DNA of 64,000 nucleotides, from NCBI GenBank assembly GCA_041391665.1, contig JAWKNO010000001.1, forward strand, positions 1,302,001-1,366,000, read 5' to 3'. Made by a program: the position numbers and the translations under genes. Position 1 is the first letter of the stretch. The number at the start of each line of letters is the position of its first letter. Source of the DNA: Bacteroidia bacterium (GTDB lineage: Bacteria; Bacteroidota; Bacteroidia; J057). The notes below the pieces were generated by a model. That model saw only the letters and a list, made by a program, of their open reading frames with translations, did no database searches and was not told the origin of the DNA. Of this stretch, positions 35,743 to 44,879 are shown piece after piece.

Positions 35743-36512
35743 ATCGAAGATACTTCAGTACCATTTCCTTCCAGACGAATAATTCTTACTGGTTGATGAT
35801 AGAGATAGGCCACGATCGCTGGCAGATCTTTTAGCCAGAGTATTTCGTAACTCAGGCCCATACGATGCTGGCCGAGGAGGTATTCGGCGACCGGGATGCG
35901 GCCAGAGAGAACCGCAGCCGGTTTGGATACGTCAAGTTCAATATCTTCCCGCAGAATGTGCAGCAGTTCGCTGAGGTTTTCTCCTTTACAGACCTCCACA
36001 AACGTCTGATAAATAAGCAGATGATGTTCTGGATTTACTTCAAACCGCTGGCGGCTATCCCGCAGATGCCGGCGTGCGCGGGTAAGTATCTGGCGGCAGT
36101 ATTCTTCGGTAATATCGAGCAATTCTGCGATTTCTCTATGTGAGTAGTCAAATACCTCTTTCAATAAGAAAACCGCTCTTTCCACGGGAGAAAGTTTTTC
36201 CAGCATGGCTCTCATTCCCAATGACAAGGTCTGTCCTTTGTCGATAATCCCGGGAAGAAAATCGGTGAGAAGCTCCGGGGCAATTTCGGGCTGGCGAACT
36301 TCTTTTTTCCGGTTGCGGATATGGTTGAGGCATTTGTTGACCAGTGTTTTGACGAGATACCCTCTGATGTTTTCTATATCAGATTTCCCCATTGACAGCC
36401 ACTTTAGCAGTGTTTCCTGTACGAGGTCTTCAGCATCAGAAGCACTTCCCAGCATATTGTAAGCAATTGGGAAGAGGATGGGGTAGTATTGATGATAAGC
36501 AGATTCAGACAT
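35694..36512 (-). CDS. ECF sigma factor with C-terminal SnoaL-like extension
   Basis: The start at 36512 gives 272 residues. Region 2 (SDAEDLVQETLLKWL) and region 4 (VERAVFLLKEVFDYSHREIAELL, followed by EEYCRQILTRARRHL) are clear. About 110 further residues (NPEHHLLIYQTFVEVCKGENL and on) form an alpha/beta domain like the SnoaL/NTF2 fold of ECF41-type sigma factors. In those proteins the extension controls activity in place of an anti-sigma factor. No COE or DGGGK-type motif of the best-known group is obvious, so it may be a different subgroup. It overlaps the 3' end of DUF3810 by 49 bp. Confidence 0.88.
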   Translation of the reverse strand: MSESAYHQYYPILFPIAYNMLGSASDAEDLVQETLLKWLSMGKSDIENIRGYLVKTLVNKCLNHIRNRKKEVRQPEIAPELLTDFLPGIIDKGQTLSLGMRAMLEKLSPVERAVFLLKEVFDYSHREIAELLDITEEYCRQILTRARRHLRDSRQRFEVNPEHHLLIYQTFVEVCKGENLSELLHILREDIELDVSKPAAVLSGRIPVAEYLLGQHRMGLSYEILWLKDLPAIVAYLYHQPVRIIRLEGNGTEVSSIHIEVLSRQAATHRTT

Positions 36513-36626
36513 GGAGATAATGATTACGTGCAGTTCTGGCAGATTAAGCGTCATACGTTTGACACTCTGCACTTGTTGTTTGTGACAGCAGAGACGATTA
36601 ATTGGAAAAAATATTTTGTCAATGAC

Positions 36627-37283
36627 TTACTCCATTTCTCTGATACGCATCCGGCGGTCTTTGATAATGGTATATCTGAGTGTGATCACGGGTTGAAGAT
36701 GACCGCCCCGCACACCGATATACCCGTAGCCAAATGTACTGAAACCCAACCCCGGGAGGTAATAAGCCAATAAATCTTTGCGAGGTTTGGAATACCCCAT
36801 CTGAGCGGCCAGGTCAATGTATAGTACACTTGAAATGCGGAGTGAAAACCCAATTGTCGTAGAAACGCCCAGCTTAAAACCCGAGACAGACTTTAGTGCG
36901 GGATTGCTGTTGAGCGGATCTTCAGGAAGCAGATTCTCCTGATACCAAACGCCGATAAGATGGAAACCCATATAGGGATATTCGTAGTCGTTTTCACTCG
37001 GATTGGTGAGCCTTCCCCCGGCTGAAAAGTAAGCTGCCCGGTTTTTTTGCTGTACAAAGTCACTCAATGCATGAAAACCAGGTGCTACACCTTCCCGGTT
37101 TCGGTTTTGGTTTCTTACACCTGCACCAAGCTCAAGGGAAATCCCTGGTGTCATTTGCATGTTTGCTCTGACATCCCCGGTTCCCATCATAAGCGCAGCG
37201 ATATTGACACCTAAATCAGTTTTAGGTTGCGCAATAGTATAGAATGGCAACAAGAGCAAAAGCACCGGAAAACATCTTTTCAT
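36627..37283 (-). CDS. Secreted or outer-membrane protein, unknown
   Basis: The 218-residue protein has a signal peptide (ending YTIAQ). The mature part alternates hydrophobic and polar residues with Gly and Tyr, as in small outer-membrane beta-barrels; it ends in a charged tail instead of the usual aromatic residue. No family is recognised. It lies 114 bp upstream of the sigma gene in the same direction and could share its transcript. Confidence 0.75.
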   Translation of the reverse strand: MKRCFPVLLLLLPFYTIAQPKTDLGVNIAALMMGTGDVRANMQMTPGISLELGAGVRNQNRNREGVAPGFHALSDFVQQKNRAAYFSAGGRLTNPSENDYEYPYMGFHLIGVWYQENLLPEDPLNSNPALKSVSGFKLGVSTTIGFSLRISSVLYIDLAAQMGYSKPRKDLLAYYLPGLGFSTFGYGYIGVRGGHLQPVITLRYTIIKDRRMRIREME

Positions 37284-37398
37284 ACGAAGCGCAGATTTCG
37301 CAACTAAATGCTTCGGATAAAATTAAGAAACTTTGCGGGCTTTTCTATTGCTATTTGTGAAAACCCTGTAACACGATGTTAGATTTTCAATGATATCT

Positions 37399-37815
37399 CT
37401 AATTATAGAGGACCATAAAAGGATCTTTGCGCGCAAATGCTTTTGAAAATTCCTTGCGCTGTTTCCATGCTTTTGCAGCCTCTACGGCGTCTTCATATGT
37501 GCTGAAAAAACCTGCAAGCAGAAGTTTTTCATTGCCGATATCAGGGTTTTGCCAGAGCATGGTGCCTTCTGGAAACTGAGAAGGGATGTGGGCCATATCT
37601 TCAAAGCGGGCCAGTTGAACTACAAACAGCTTGGTAGGGATTCCATCGCCGCGAATAATGGGGTTGATCTGGTGAGGAACTTCTTTTTGAAGGTGGTAGG
37701 AACCGCTGCGCGTGCGCACAGAAAAGGCATCTACCTGCCCTTTTTGTTCCTGACCCCATACAATACCGGATGATAAAACAGCAAGCAGAAAGGTTAAGAT
37801 AATTTTGGTTTTCAT
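37399..37815 (-). CDS. Secreted SPOR-like protein
   Basis: The 138-residue protein has a signal peptide (ending WGQ). After a spacer, a domain of about 75 residues has the SPOR pattern: an opening KLFVVQLARFEDM strand, a GFFSTYEDAVEAAKAWK helix, and a closing KAFARKDPFM strand. SPOR domains bind glycan strands of peptidoglycan that lack stem peptides, often at the division site. The first strand usually ends in G-x-F, here ARF, so binding should be tested. It is a single gene. Confidence 0.75.
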   Translation of the reverse strand: MKTKIILTFLLAVLSSGIVWGQEQKGQVDAFSVRTRSGSYHLQKEVPHQINPIIRGDGIPTKLFVVQLARFEDMAHIPSQFPEGTMLWQNPDIGNEKLLLAGFFSTYEDAVEAAKAWKQRKEFSKAFARKDPFMVLYN

Positions 37816-38019
37816 AGAATATCGTTCTTTTTCAGTTTCTCACCCTGTTGGGGGTGGGGTTTATCATTGTGAATGAATATAACGCGAAACAAGGAAAAAT
37901 TACGCAATTCCTTGCGATAATTTGCAGGTTTTTTTCGAAACAGATATTATCATAAACGAGTTTATTTTGAATCTGTTGGAAAATTCAGATACTGGATAAA
38001 AGCCGGTTCATCGGTTGGC

Positions 38020-39912
38020 TCAAATCCCGTATAATTCGGGGTTTATTTTTGAAATATTGGAAAATTTTGGCGCCATGGGAAGGGTAAGGATAAAGGATGT
38101 GCCTTCTTCAGGTTTGCTATATATCTCAATCGTTCCCATCATCGCCTCTGTTTGTTGTTTTACCATATGAAGTCCCAGCCCTTTGCCTTCTACATGAAAG
38201 TGAAATCGCTTGTAGAGGCCAAAAATATCTTCTCTGTTTTGTGTAAGGTCAATTCCCAATCCGTTATCGCGGAAAGTAATAACTGCCGAACTATTTAATG
38301 TTTTTGCCTGTACTTCAATTTTGGGGCGACGATGCAAAGACCGATACTTGATGGCATTCTCTATCAGGTTATGAAAAATACTGTGGATGTAGGGCTCAAT
38401 GGTAAAGATGGCGGGAACGCTGGTGAAATCGTAGATGATTTCGGTATCTGTTTGTCTGATCATCTCTGTAAGGTTCGAGGATACCTCTTCCATTACCTGA
38501 TCTAATCTTACCACTTTGTGTTTACGCACAGGGCTCCTTTTGACATCCAGAATCGAATTTAAATCTGAGATCACCCGGTCAAGCGTTTCTACAGAGCTCC
38601 GCAGATTTTTGTTGAGTATAACCAGCTCATCATGCTCCAACCCGTCTTCTTTTTCATAAAAATCCATCAATCCCTGGATGTTGGCGACAGGCGCCCGCAG
38701 GTTGTGAGAGGTGATATAGGCAAATTGCTGTAATTCTTTTACATGAGCTTCAATCGTATTGTAACTCTCTTTCAGTTCATGCTCAGATTTTAAGCGTTCT
38801 GAAATGTCATTGAGAATCCCTACAAAATGTGTGATTTTTCCGTCGGAATCGGTTACCGGAGATATTTTTACTTCGTTGTAAAATAACTCTCCGGTTTTCT
38901 TGTAATTGCGTAAAACCACCTTACACTCCTTTCCTTCCTCAAATGCATTGTGTATGATTTCCAGCCCACGTTGGTTTCTGTCACCCATTTGCAGAAAACG
39001 ACAATTTCTACCTAATACCTCTTCCCTCGTATAGCCTGAAATTTTCTCAAAGGCAGGATTTACATAGATAATCGGGTTATCTTCCTGATTGGGATCCGTG
39101 ATCAAAAGCCCATTGCTCGAAGACCACATGGCCCTGTCCCGTATCCGCATACTTTCCTCGTTTTTTTTCTGCTGGGTAACATCTCTGGCTACCGAATAGA
39201 GGATCCCCCTTTCAGGCTCTGGTCTCGCTGTCCACGCCAGCCATTTGACGCTGCCGTTCTTACAAATATACCGATTCTCAAAATGGATCGTCGGTACCCC
39301 CAGGATTTGGCGCTCAAATTCTTCACGCGTATTTTCGAGGTCTTCAGGATGTACAAATTCGATAAAGGGCTTACTCAACAATTCTTCCTGTGAATAGCCC
39401 AGCATTCGCTGAAAACCGGGATTGATCTTCTTGAAATACCCATCTGTACCCATAATACACAGAAGATCAAGGGAAAGATTAAACAGACGCTCATAGGTAA
39501 GCAGGTCTGTTTCTGTCTGCCGTTTCTGATCCCTTTCCTTCCTTTCTCTTATCGCACTAACTACGACCTTTCCCAGTCGGGACAAATGGTCTTTCAACAC
39601 ATAGTCTGCCGCTCCCTGCTTGAGGGTTTCTACAGCAACTTCAATAGAAATTGTCCCCGTAACGAAAATAAAGGGGATTTCTGGGGTAATACTCCGCGCT
39701 GTAGCCAAAGCTGTCATCCCATCGTATTCGGGCAATGTGTAATCAGCAAGAATAATATCTGGTGCAAATTCGATCAGGGCACGCTCAAAAGCGGTCCTTG
39801 TCATCACATGCTCCATCTGGAAGTCCAGTCCTGTATCTTCCAGATGATATTGCATCAGTATCACGTCTCCCCGGGAATCTTCCAGAACCAATATTCGGAT
39901 AGGTTTATCCAA
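38020..39912 (-). CDS. Light-sensor-like histidine kinase: REC-PAS-LOV-HisKA-HATPase
   Basis: The start is TTG at 39912; no ATG is available between it and the in-frame stop upstream. Residues 1-125 are a receiver with Asp57. Residues 140-260 are a PAS domain. Residues 265-378 are a LOV-type PAS with NPIIYVNPAF, the photo-adduct motif GRNCRFLQ (Cys304), NYKKTG and FYN, all FMN-contact positions. The final-strand Gln of known LOV domains is replaced by Leu367 (FVGILND). A HisKA box with His403 (SHNLRAPVANI) and an HATPase domain follow. A blue-light-regulated phosphorelay with an input receiver is likely, but the Leu substitution may alter signalling. Confidence 0.92.
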   Translation of the reverse strand: MDKPIRILVLEDSRGDVILMQYHLEDTGLDFQMEHVMTRTAFERALIEFAPDIILADYTLPEYDGMTALATARSITPEIPFIFVTGTISIEVAVETLKQGAADYVLKDHLSRLGKVVVSAIRERKERDQKRQTETDLLTYERLFNLSLDLLCIMGTDGYFKKINPGFQRMLGYSQEELLSKPFIEFVHPEDLENTREEFERQILGVPTIHFENRYICKNGSVKWLAWTARPEPERGILYSVARDVTQQKKNEESMRIRDRAMWSSSNGLLITDPNQEDNPIIYVNPAFEKISGYTREEVLGRNCRFLQMGDRNQRGLEIIHNAFEEGKECKVVLRNYKKTGELFYNEVKISPVTDSDGKITHFVGILNDISERLKSEHELKESYNTIEAHVKELQQFAYITSHNLRAPVANIQGLMDFYEKEDGLEHDELVILNKNLRSSVETLDRVISDLNSILDVKRSPVRKHKVVRLDQVMEEVSSNLTEMIRQTDTEIIYDFTSVPAIFTIEPYIHSIFHNLIENAIKYRSLHRRPKIEVQAKTLNSSAVITFRDNGLGIDLTQNREDIFGLYKRFHFHVEGKGLGLHMVKQQTEAMMGTIEIYSKPEEGTSFILTLPMAPKFSNISKINPELYGI

Positions 39913-39963
39913 AGTGTAAAATGATTAATTTAGTACGCTTGTTAATTTAACCTTTTCCCTGAA

Positions 39964-41109
39964 ATGAAAAAAAACAATCCTGTACGCCTGATTGCATTTT
40001 TTACACTAGTCTTTTCTTCTCTGCTATTTTCATGCCGGGAGCGTCCCAAACAGGAAAATACCGCACAACACGTACTGGTACTGCCTTCTGCTCCGGAATT
40101 TTCTTACACCGGCCGGTTTGATCTTTCCAATCCGTCTCAGGCGCGATTTGCCTGGTCGGGTTCTGCAATAGATTGTATATTCGAAGGCCCATTCTGCCAA
40201 CTGCTGATGGACAACCTCTCACAGGCAAATGAAGCCGATGGCAGTCCACGCACCAACTATTATCGCATTGCGATTGACGATATGGAACCCTTTGTTTTAC
40301 AAACGATTCCCGGCAAAACCGAATACCTTTTGGCAGATAGTCTTTCCGACGGCCCGCACCACTTGTCTATTTTCAAGCGTACCGAAGCAGAAGTCGCTAC
40401 AGGCGTATTTCTTGGACTGAAACTGGCGCCGGGCAAACGCCTGTTGAAACCTGAAAATCGGCCTGCGCGCAAGATTGAGTTTATCGGCAATTCGATCACC
40501 TGCGGTTATGGCAATGAAGGCGACAGCCGCGATTGTCATTTCTCCTCCGCTACCGAAAATGCCTGGGAGACTTACAGCGCGATTACCGCCCGCAATCTCA
40601 ATGCACAATATGTGTCTGTCTGCTTTTCTGGCAGGGGAATGATTCAAAATTACAACCGCTCTCAGTCGGGTACGATGCCCGAACTTTATCAGACCATTAT
40701 TCCCGGAGAAGATTCGCTGAAATGGAACTTCCAAAGCTGGATTCCTGACATAGTTGTGATCAATCTCGGTACCAACGACTTTGCCCATGAAAACCCCAAT
40801 GCCTCAAAATTTGTGACTACCTGCGCAAATTTTTTGAAAACCATTCGGGGAAATTATCCCGAAGCAGCCATTGTCTGTCTCTCAGGTCCCATGATGACCA
40901 ATGATGGTGCGCGCAAACCGCTGGGTACTTTACAGCGCCATATTGATGAAGCCATCGCCATACTGGCAGCCGGAGGAGAAAAAAAAATTTACCGGTTTGA
41001 CCTTACCTCTCAGGGGCCTTTGGGCTATGGCTGCGACTGGCACCCCAATCTGGCACAACACCAACTGAATGCAGAAGAACTGACGACTTTTTTGCGAGGG
41101 TTGGAGTAG
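39964..41109 (+). CDS. CE2-type acetyl esterase lipoprotein (SGNH fold)
   Basis: The 381-residue protein has a lipoprotein signal (LLFSC, Cys at residue 24). An N-terminal beta-sandwich of about 125 residues follows, as in CE2 enzymes. The SGNH catalytic domain has nucleophile Ser177 in GNSITCGYG, the oxyanion Gly/Asn of INLGTNDF, and the Asp358-x-His360 pair in GYGCDWHP. CE2 enzymes remove acetyl groups from plant polysaccharides such as xylan or mannan. It is divergent from the LOV kinase gene, and the intergenic gap of 51 bp must hold both promoters. Confidence 0.9.
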   Translation: MKKNNPVRLIAFFTLVFSSLLFSCRERPKQENTAQHVLVLPSAPEFSYTGRFDLSNPSQARFAWSGSAIDCIFEGPFCQLLMDNLSQANEADGSPRTNYYRIAIDDMEPFVLQTIPGKTEYLLADSLSDGPHHLSIFKRTEAEVATGVFLGLKLAPGKRLLKPENRPARKIEFIGNSITCGYGNEGDSRDCHFSSATENAWETYSAITARNLNAQYVSVCFSGRGMIQNYNRSQSGTMPELYQTIIPGEDSLKWNFQSWIPDIVVINLGTNDFAHENPNASKFVTTCANFLKTIRGNYPEAAIVCLSGPMMTNDGARKPLGTLQRHIDEAIAILAAGGEKKIYRFDLTSQGPLGYGCDWHPNLAQHQLNAEELTTFLRGLE

Positions 41110-41132
41110 GGGATGAGGTTTTATATTTTCCT

Positions 41133-41756
41133 TTATCTTTTTAACCCGATTATCAGGCCGGTAAGTGCGGTCAGCCCACATACAACCAACCAGAATACGA
41201 CATTGTAGCTATCGATAAAAAACCTGTAAGCAGCGGTAAAAAGGAATAATACTATTCCTGTGATTATCCAGTCAGGTTGGTTTTCCAGACGATTTTCGTT
41301 GCTGATTTCAGGCGCTAGTCCAAAGAAAAGTTTAAAAACAGGCCAGTCCCAAATCAGTAAATATACATTTGCCAGTACCAGCCCCCCCGTGATTATCGGT
41401 GTATTATGAAAATCATAGGAAAGGGTAATGATGAAAATATTTAAAACGATAGGCATAAATATGACTGCCCCCAGTTTGGAAAATTTTTGCGTCATCAATA
41501 GCCCTCCCGCAATCAGTTGCCCCAAACCGATAAATTTCCAGTACAATCCCGACCTGTAAAGCGTTTCGAAAAAATGCCAGGCCGTATCGATCGGCATATC
41601 TTCTCCACTCTCTCCCGTAAACCTGCCGCCTTTGATTTTAATCAGACTGGCAAATACAAATGCACCACCGATCAGATAGCGGAGATAGATGGTGAAAAGT
41701 TGAGGTAAGAGAGAATGCCTGAGTTTATTCAGGCTTTCGTTTAAGTTTAGCTTCAT
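41133..41756 (-). CDS. DoxX-like membrane protein
   Basis: The 207-residue protein has five to six hydrophobic segments. Its first membrane helix region carries a G-G-x-F-x-x-A-S-L-x-K-I pattern and FIGLGQLIAGGLLM, the DoxX family signature. DoxX-type proteins are inner-membrane components linked to quinone or thiol redox chemistry in some lineages. It ends 24 bp from the convergent CE2 esterase. Confidence 0.8.
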   Translation of the reverse strand: MKLNLNESLNKLRHSLLPQLFTIYLRYLIGGAFVFASLIKIKGGRFTGESGEDMPIDTAWHFFETLYRSGLYWKFIGLGQLIAGGLLMTQKFSKLGAVIFMPIVLNIFIITLSYDFHNTPIITGGLVLANVYLLIWDWPVFKLFFGLAPEISNENRLENQPDWIITGIVLFLFTAAYRFFIDSYNVVFWLVVCGLTALTGLIIGLKR

Positions 41757-41783
41757 CGGAATGCCTGTGCAAATGGTTGATTT

Positions 41784-42401
41784 TTACGCAAAAAAGCCAA
41801 AAAATAAATAAGAGAAGATATTTGCCAACCCGTGAGCAATCCATCCCGGAATAATACTCCCTCCCGCCATTTTCTCATTGATCACTACCATAAAGTAAGA
41901 ACCAACAGCCGGAAAAATGAAAATAACTACCAGAAAAAAGAGGTTAGGAGTAACAAACGCAAACAGCAGCGTATGAATCGCTCCAAAGATGATTGCCTGG
42001 ACAATATTACCTGTCTGAAGCCCCCAAAGTGCAATCAGTCGTTTGGCAACAAAACCTCTGAAAAATAATTCTTCTGCCAGAGCAGTTTTTATAAGAGCAA
42101 CCAGAAAAATGGTAACAATCGTTTCCCAACCTGCTCCCATGAGGCGTATTTTCCCGGTTACACTTTTGGGGTCAAGCATAATTTCCCTGAATTCGGGACT
42201 CAGCTGGTTGAGTAAAATGATCGGCCCTGTCAGTAAAAGGATCACTAACAGTGCCATCATATTGGCTTTTTGGGGGGAGCTTTTTAATCCGCACCAGTCC
42301 AAAAATCCTGTAGCCTTTTTTTCCCTGATCAGGTACACGACAAATGGAATCGCAGCGAAAACCAAAAGTTGGAGGATGGAGGAAATCAATTCGTTGAGCA
42401 T
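41784..42401 (-). CDS. CPBP family intramembrane metalloprotease (CAAX-type)
   Basis: The ATG at 42401 is chosen (11 bp after the HTH gene stop). The 205-residue protein has six to eight membrane helices with the CPBP motifs EELFFRG (E-E-x-x-x-R) and FGAIHTLLF (F-x-x-x-H). In bacteria this family includes bacteriocin self-immunity and abortive-infection-type proteases. It lies downstream of a small XRE regulator and a DUF2975 gene in the same direction, suggesting a regulated cassette. Confidence 0.88.
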   Translation of the reverse strand: MLNELISSILQLLVFAAIPFVVYLIREKKATGFLDWCGLKSSPQKANMMALLVILLLTGPIILLNQLSPEFREIMLDPKSVTGKIRLMGAGWETIVTIFLVALIKTALAEELFFRGFVAKRLIALWGLQTGNIVQAIIFGAIHTLLFAFVTPNLFFLVVIFIFPAVGSYFMVVINEKMAGGSIIPGWIAHGLANIFSYLFFGFFA

Positions 42402-42411
42402 AGCTAAGTAT

Positions 42412-42624
42412 TTATGGTTGATCTCTGGTGAATTCAAGAATATCTCCCGGCTGGCAGTCCAATACGTCGCAAATAGCCTCAAGGGTACTGAAACGAATGC
42501 CTTTTGCCTTACCGGTTTTCAGGAGAGATAGGTTGGTTACCGATATGCCTACTTTTTCTGACAGCTCGTTCAGTTTCATTTTTCGTTTGGCCATCATCAC
42601 ATCCAGATTGACGATGATACTCAT
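42412..42624 (-). CDS. Small XRE/Cro-type transcriptional regulator
   Basis: The 70-residue protein is a bare HTH_3 domain: the recognition segment VGISVTNLSLLKTGKAK sits in the standard five-helix arrangement, and a conserved IRFSTLEAICDVLDCQPGDIL completes it. Its closest pattern is the YozG/HipB-like stand-alone regulator that pairs with DUF2975 membrane proteins. Its start overlaps the upstream DUF2975 stop by 4 bp, which supports coupled translation. Confidence 0.92.
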   Translation of the reverse strand: MSIIVNLDVMMAKRKMKLNELSEKVGISVTNLSLLKTGKAKGIRFSTLEAICDVLDCQPGDILEFTRDQP

Positions 42625-43184
42625 ACAATCAGATTTTTATCTTCCAGTAAATTTTTCCCCTCGGTAAATATCTCTTTCATCACAAAACAGGCTACTGAAA
42701 ACAGTAAGGGTGCAAAAGCAATTGTAAAGTTTAAATCAAAATCACCGTTTTGATAGTAAAAATTAAAACAACTCAATCCAAAAGCAGCCAAAGCCCATTT
42801 ACCCATTACCTTAAAATGGCGGATGTTTTCATCATAAAAGGTGTGAATGGTTCGGATCGAATGGAGTATTTTCTTTATCCTTAAAATAATTGCCAGTGAA
42901 AGGATAAAAAACAGCGAGCTTCTGAGCAGTAGCCAATATACCATAACATGACTAAGCTGGCTTAGTGAAAGTGAATCCGCTGAAAGATTCTCCTTATTGA
43001 TCCTGATGTCCTGGATACCAAATCCAGCTTTAAAACCTGAGGAAATTTCTACATTGCAGTAAGCCTCCGGATTAATATGCCAGTGCAGGAGGATCCCCGC
43101 AAAACCTGCAAAAAAGAGGATAAACAACAACATTACCCCATTGGTAACCCAGATCGCCATTTGAATGGTTCGGTTTGTTTCCAC
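42621..43184 (-). CDS. DUF2975 membrane protein
   Basis: The 187-residue protein begins with GTG at 43184 and has four membrane helices with an extracytoplasmic loop of about 60 residues between the first two. The RIKKILHSIRTIHTFYDENIRHFK segment after helix 2 is typical of DUF2975. In many genomes DUF2975 genes sit directly before a small XRE regulator, as here, and may act as the sensing partner. The stimulus is unknown. Confidence 0.85.
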   Translation of the reverse strand: METNRTIQMAIWVTNGVMLLFILFFAGFAGILLHWHINPEAYCNVEISSGFKAGFGIQDIRINKENLSADSLSLSQLSHVMVYWLLLRSSLFFILSLAIILRIKKILHSIRTIHTFYDENIRHFKVMGKWALAAFGLSCFNFYYQNGDFDLNFTIAFAPLLFSVACFVMKEIFTEGKNLLEDKNLIV

Positions 43185-43363
43185 ATTTAATTTTTGTTAA
43201 AGGTAAAAAATTTTATGATAAACATAAAAAAATTGCCAAAAATGATTTCCCGAAGATCGTGTTTGCATTTCCTTTGCACAGGAAAAAATTCTTTGATAAC
43301 TTACTATTGTTACGAGCAGTAATTTTCGATAACTATATAAACACTACTATTTATTTTACTATT

Positions 43364-43744
43364 ATGAAAAAGTTTTTATTCCTGAGTTTATTGGCCATGG
43401 GCCTGATCGCAGTTACCGGCTTCCAGTCTGCCACCAACGCTGAGGCTGCCGGCTTCAAAATCTCCAAAAAGGCGAATACTGTCATTCAGGCCAAATGTTA
43501 TGGCTGCCACAGTGCTGAAGGCAAAAGTGATAAAGCCAAAGCAAAGTTGATGTGGGACGACCTTTCAGGACTTTCGGCAGAAGAGCAACTGGAAAAAATG
43601 AAAAATATCCAGATGGTTCTTCAGGAAGGAAAAATGCCTCCGAAAGGATTCGTTGAGCGTATGCCTGACAAAAACATTACCGAAGCGGAAAAGGCCATTA
43701 TGCAGAAATGGGCTGACAAGTCTGTGGCGAAATTGTCTAAGTAA
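43364..43744 (+). CDS. Secreted monoheme c-type cytochrome-like protein
   Basis: The start at 43364 gives a signal peptide and a 126-residue protein. The heme motif CYGCH (Cys45, Cys48, His49) is near the start of the mature part, and an MPPKGF segment downstream supplies a likely axial Met. The size and spacing match the small heme-binding domain proteins of Bacteroidota, often linked to electron transfer in the periplasm. It is followed by a strong terminator, so it is transcribed singly. Confidence 0.88.
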   Translation: MKKFLFLSLLAMGLIAVTGFQSATNAEAAGFKISKKANTVIQAKCYGCHSAEGKSDKAKAKLMWDDLSGLSAEEQLEKMKNIQMVLQEGKMPPKGFVERMPDKNITEAEKAIMQKWADKSVAKLSK

Positions 43745-43766
43745 TGGTATTCCAATAACACCTTTT

Positions 43767-43806
43767 AAAGCCCGCCTGAAGAATTAATTTTTTGCAGGTG
43801 GGTTTT
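43767..43806 (+). terminator. Intrinsic terminator of the cytochrome gene
   Basis: A 12-bp stem (43767-43778 with 43795-43806, one G-T pair) with a 16-base loop continues into a T-rich tail. It lies 22 bp after the stop codon. Confidence 0.75.
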
Positions 43807-43833
43807 GCTTTTACAAAACTAACCTTTCCTCTT

Positions 43834-44793
43834 ATGAACACCCTCCGCTTTAAAATTTATCTCACTTTTCTCCTGATATGTGTATCAGGTTTTTCCCTTT
43901 TCGGGCAAATGGAAATTCGCACGGGTCTGGAACTGACGCCTGACCATTTTCCGCAGGAAGGGGTTCCCAAAGGCGAGCTAAAAGGCCCTTTTGATTTTCG
44001 CAGCAAAATCATCGAAGGTACGGTTCGCCAGTACTGGCTGTTTATTCCGGCTCAATATGAAGCCTCAAAACCCGCCAGTGTGCTGGTTTTTCAGGACGGC
44101 TACCGCGCTACCAACCCTGAAGGCTCTATTCGCGCGCCGCAGGTGATGGAAAACCTGATCGCCAAAGGCGAAATGCCCGTTACGATCGGCATTTTTATCA
44201 GTCCGGGCAACCTCTCCGATGAATATCCCACCGACCTCGGTTCACGCAACCCCAATAACCGGGCGGCAGAATACGATGCGATGAATGATCGTTATGCGCG
44301 GTTTATTGTGGAGGAGATGTTGCCTGAGGTTGCTAAACAATACAATCTGACGAGCGACCCGGAGCAAAGAGCCATCGGCGGTACAAGCAGTGGGGCGATT
44401 GCGGCTTTTACGGTTGCGTGGTATTATCCGGATGTATTTCACAAAGTGTACAGCGGTATCGGCAGTTACGTTTCGATTGGTTTCCGGCCTGATGAAACAC
44501 CCATCAAACTCGGCGGACAGGATTATCCGGCGCTCATACGTCGGGAGGCCATTCGCCCGATGCGCATTTTTGTTCAGGACGGGGTGAATGATTTAAGCAA
44601 TAAATGGGGCAATTGGTTTTTGGCCAATCAGCAAATGATCTCCGCGATGAAATACGCCAATGACGATGCAGACAAAAACAATGTCCCCGGTCCGCGTTAC
44701 CAGTTTACGTCGGTCTGGACCGACGGCGAACACAGCGACAAACATCCCGGAGCGCTATTGCCCGAAGGACTGAAGTGGCTTTGGGGGGAATGA
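43834..44793 (+). CDS. Secreted esterase (alpha/beta hydrolase, feruloyl/esterase-D-like)
   Basis: The ATG at 43834 gives a signal peptide (ending FGQ) and 319 residues. The nucleophile Ser185 lies in GGTSSGA after an RAIGG strand. The VLVFQDGYR segment is the first strand of the fold, and the late EHSDKHPG holds the likely His. The family hydrolyses aromatic or acyl esters on polysaccharides, or siderophore esters; the substrate here is unknown. It follows the cytochrome gene but is separated from it by a terminator. Confidence 0.85.
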   Translation: MNTLRFKIYLTFLLICVSGFSLFGQMEIRTGLELTPDHFPQEGVPKGELKGPFDFRSKIIEGTVRQYWLFIPAQYEASKPASVLVFQDGYRATNPEGSIRAPQVMENLIAKGEMPVTIGIFISPGNLSDEYPTDLGSRNPNNRAAEYDAMNDRYARFIVEEMLPEVAKQYNLTSDPEQRAIGGTSSGAIAAFTVAWYYPDVFHKVYSGIGSYVSIGFRPDETPIKLGGQDYPALIRREAIRPMRIFVQDGVNDLSNKWGNWFLANQQMISAMKYANDDADKNNVPGPRYQFTSVWTDGEHSDKHPGALLPEGLKWLWGE

Positions 44794-44879
44794 TCGCTGG
44801 TGGATCAGGGCAGAAAATAATGGAATCAAGGTTCTGATTGAAAATAGCAGACACATCCAGTCTTGCAATCTGAAACTTC

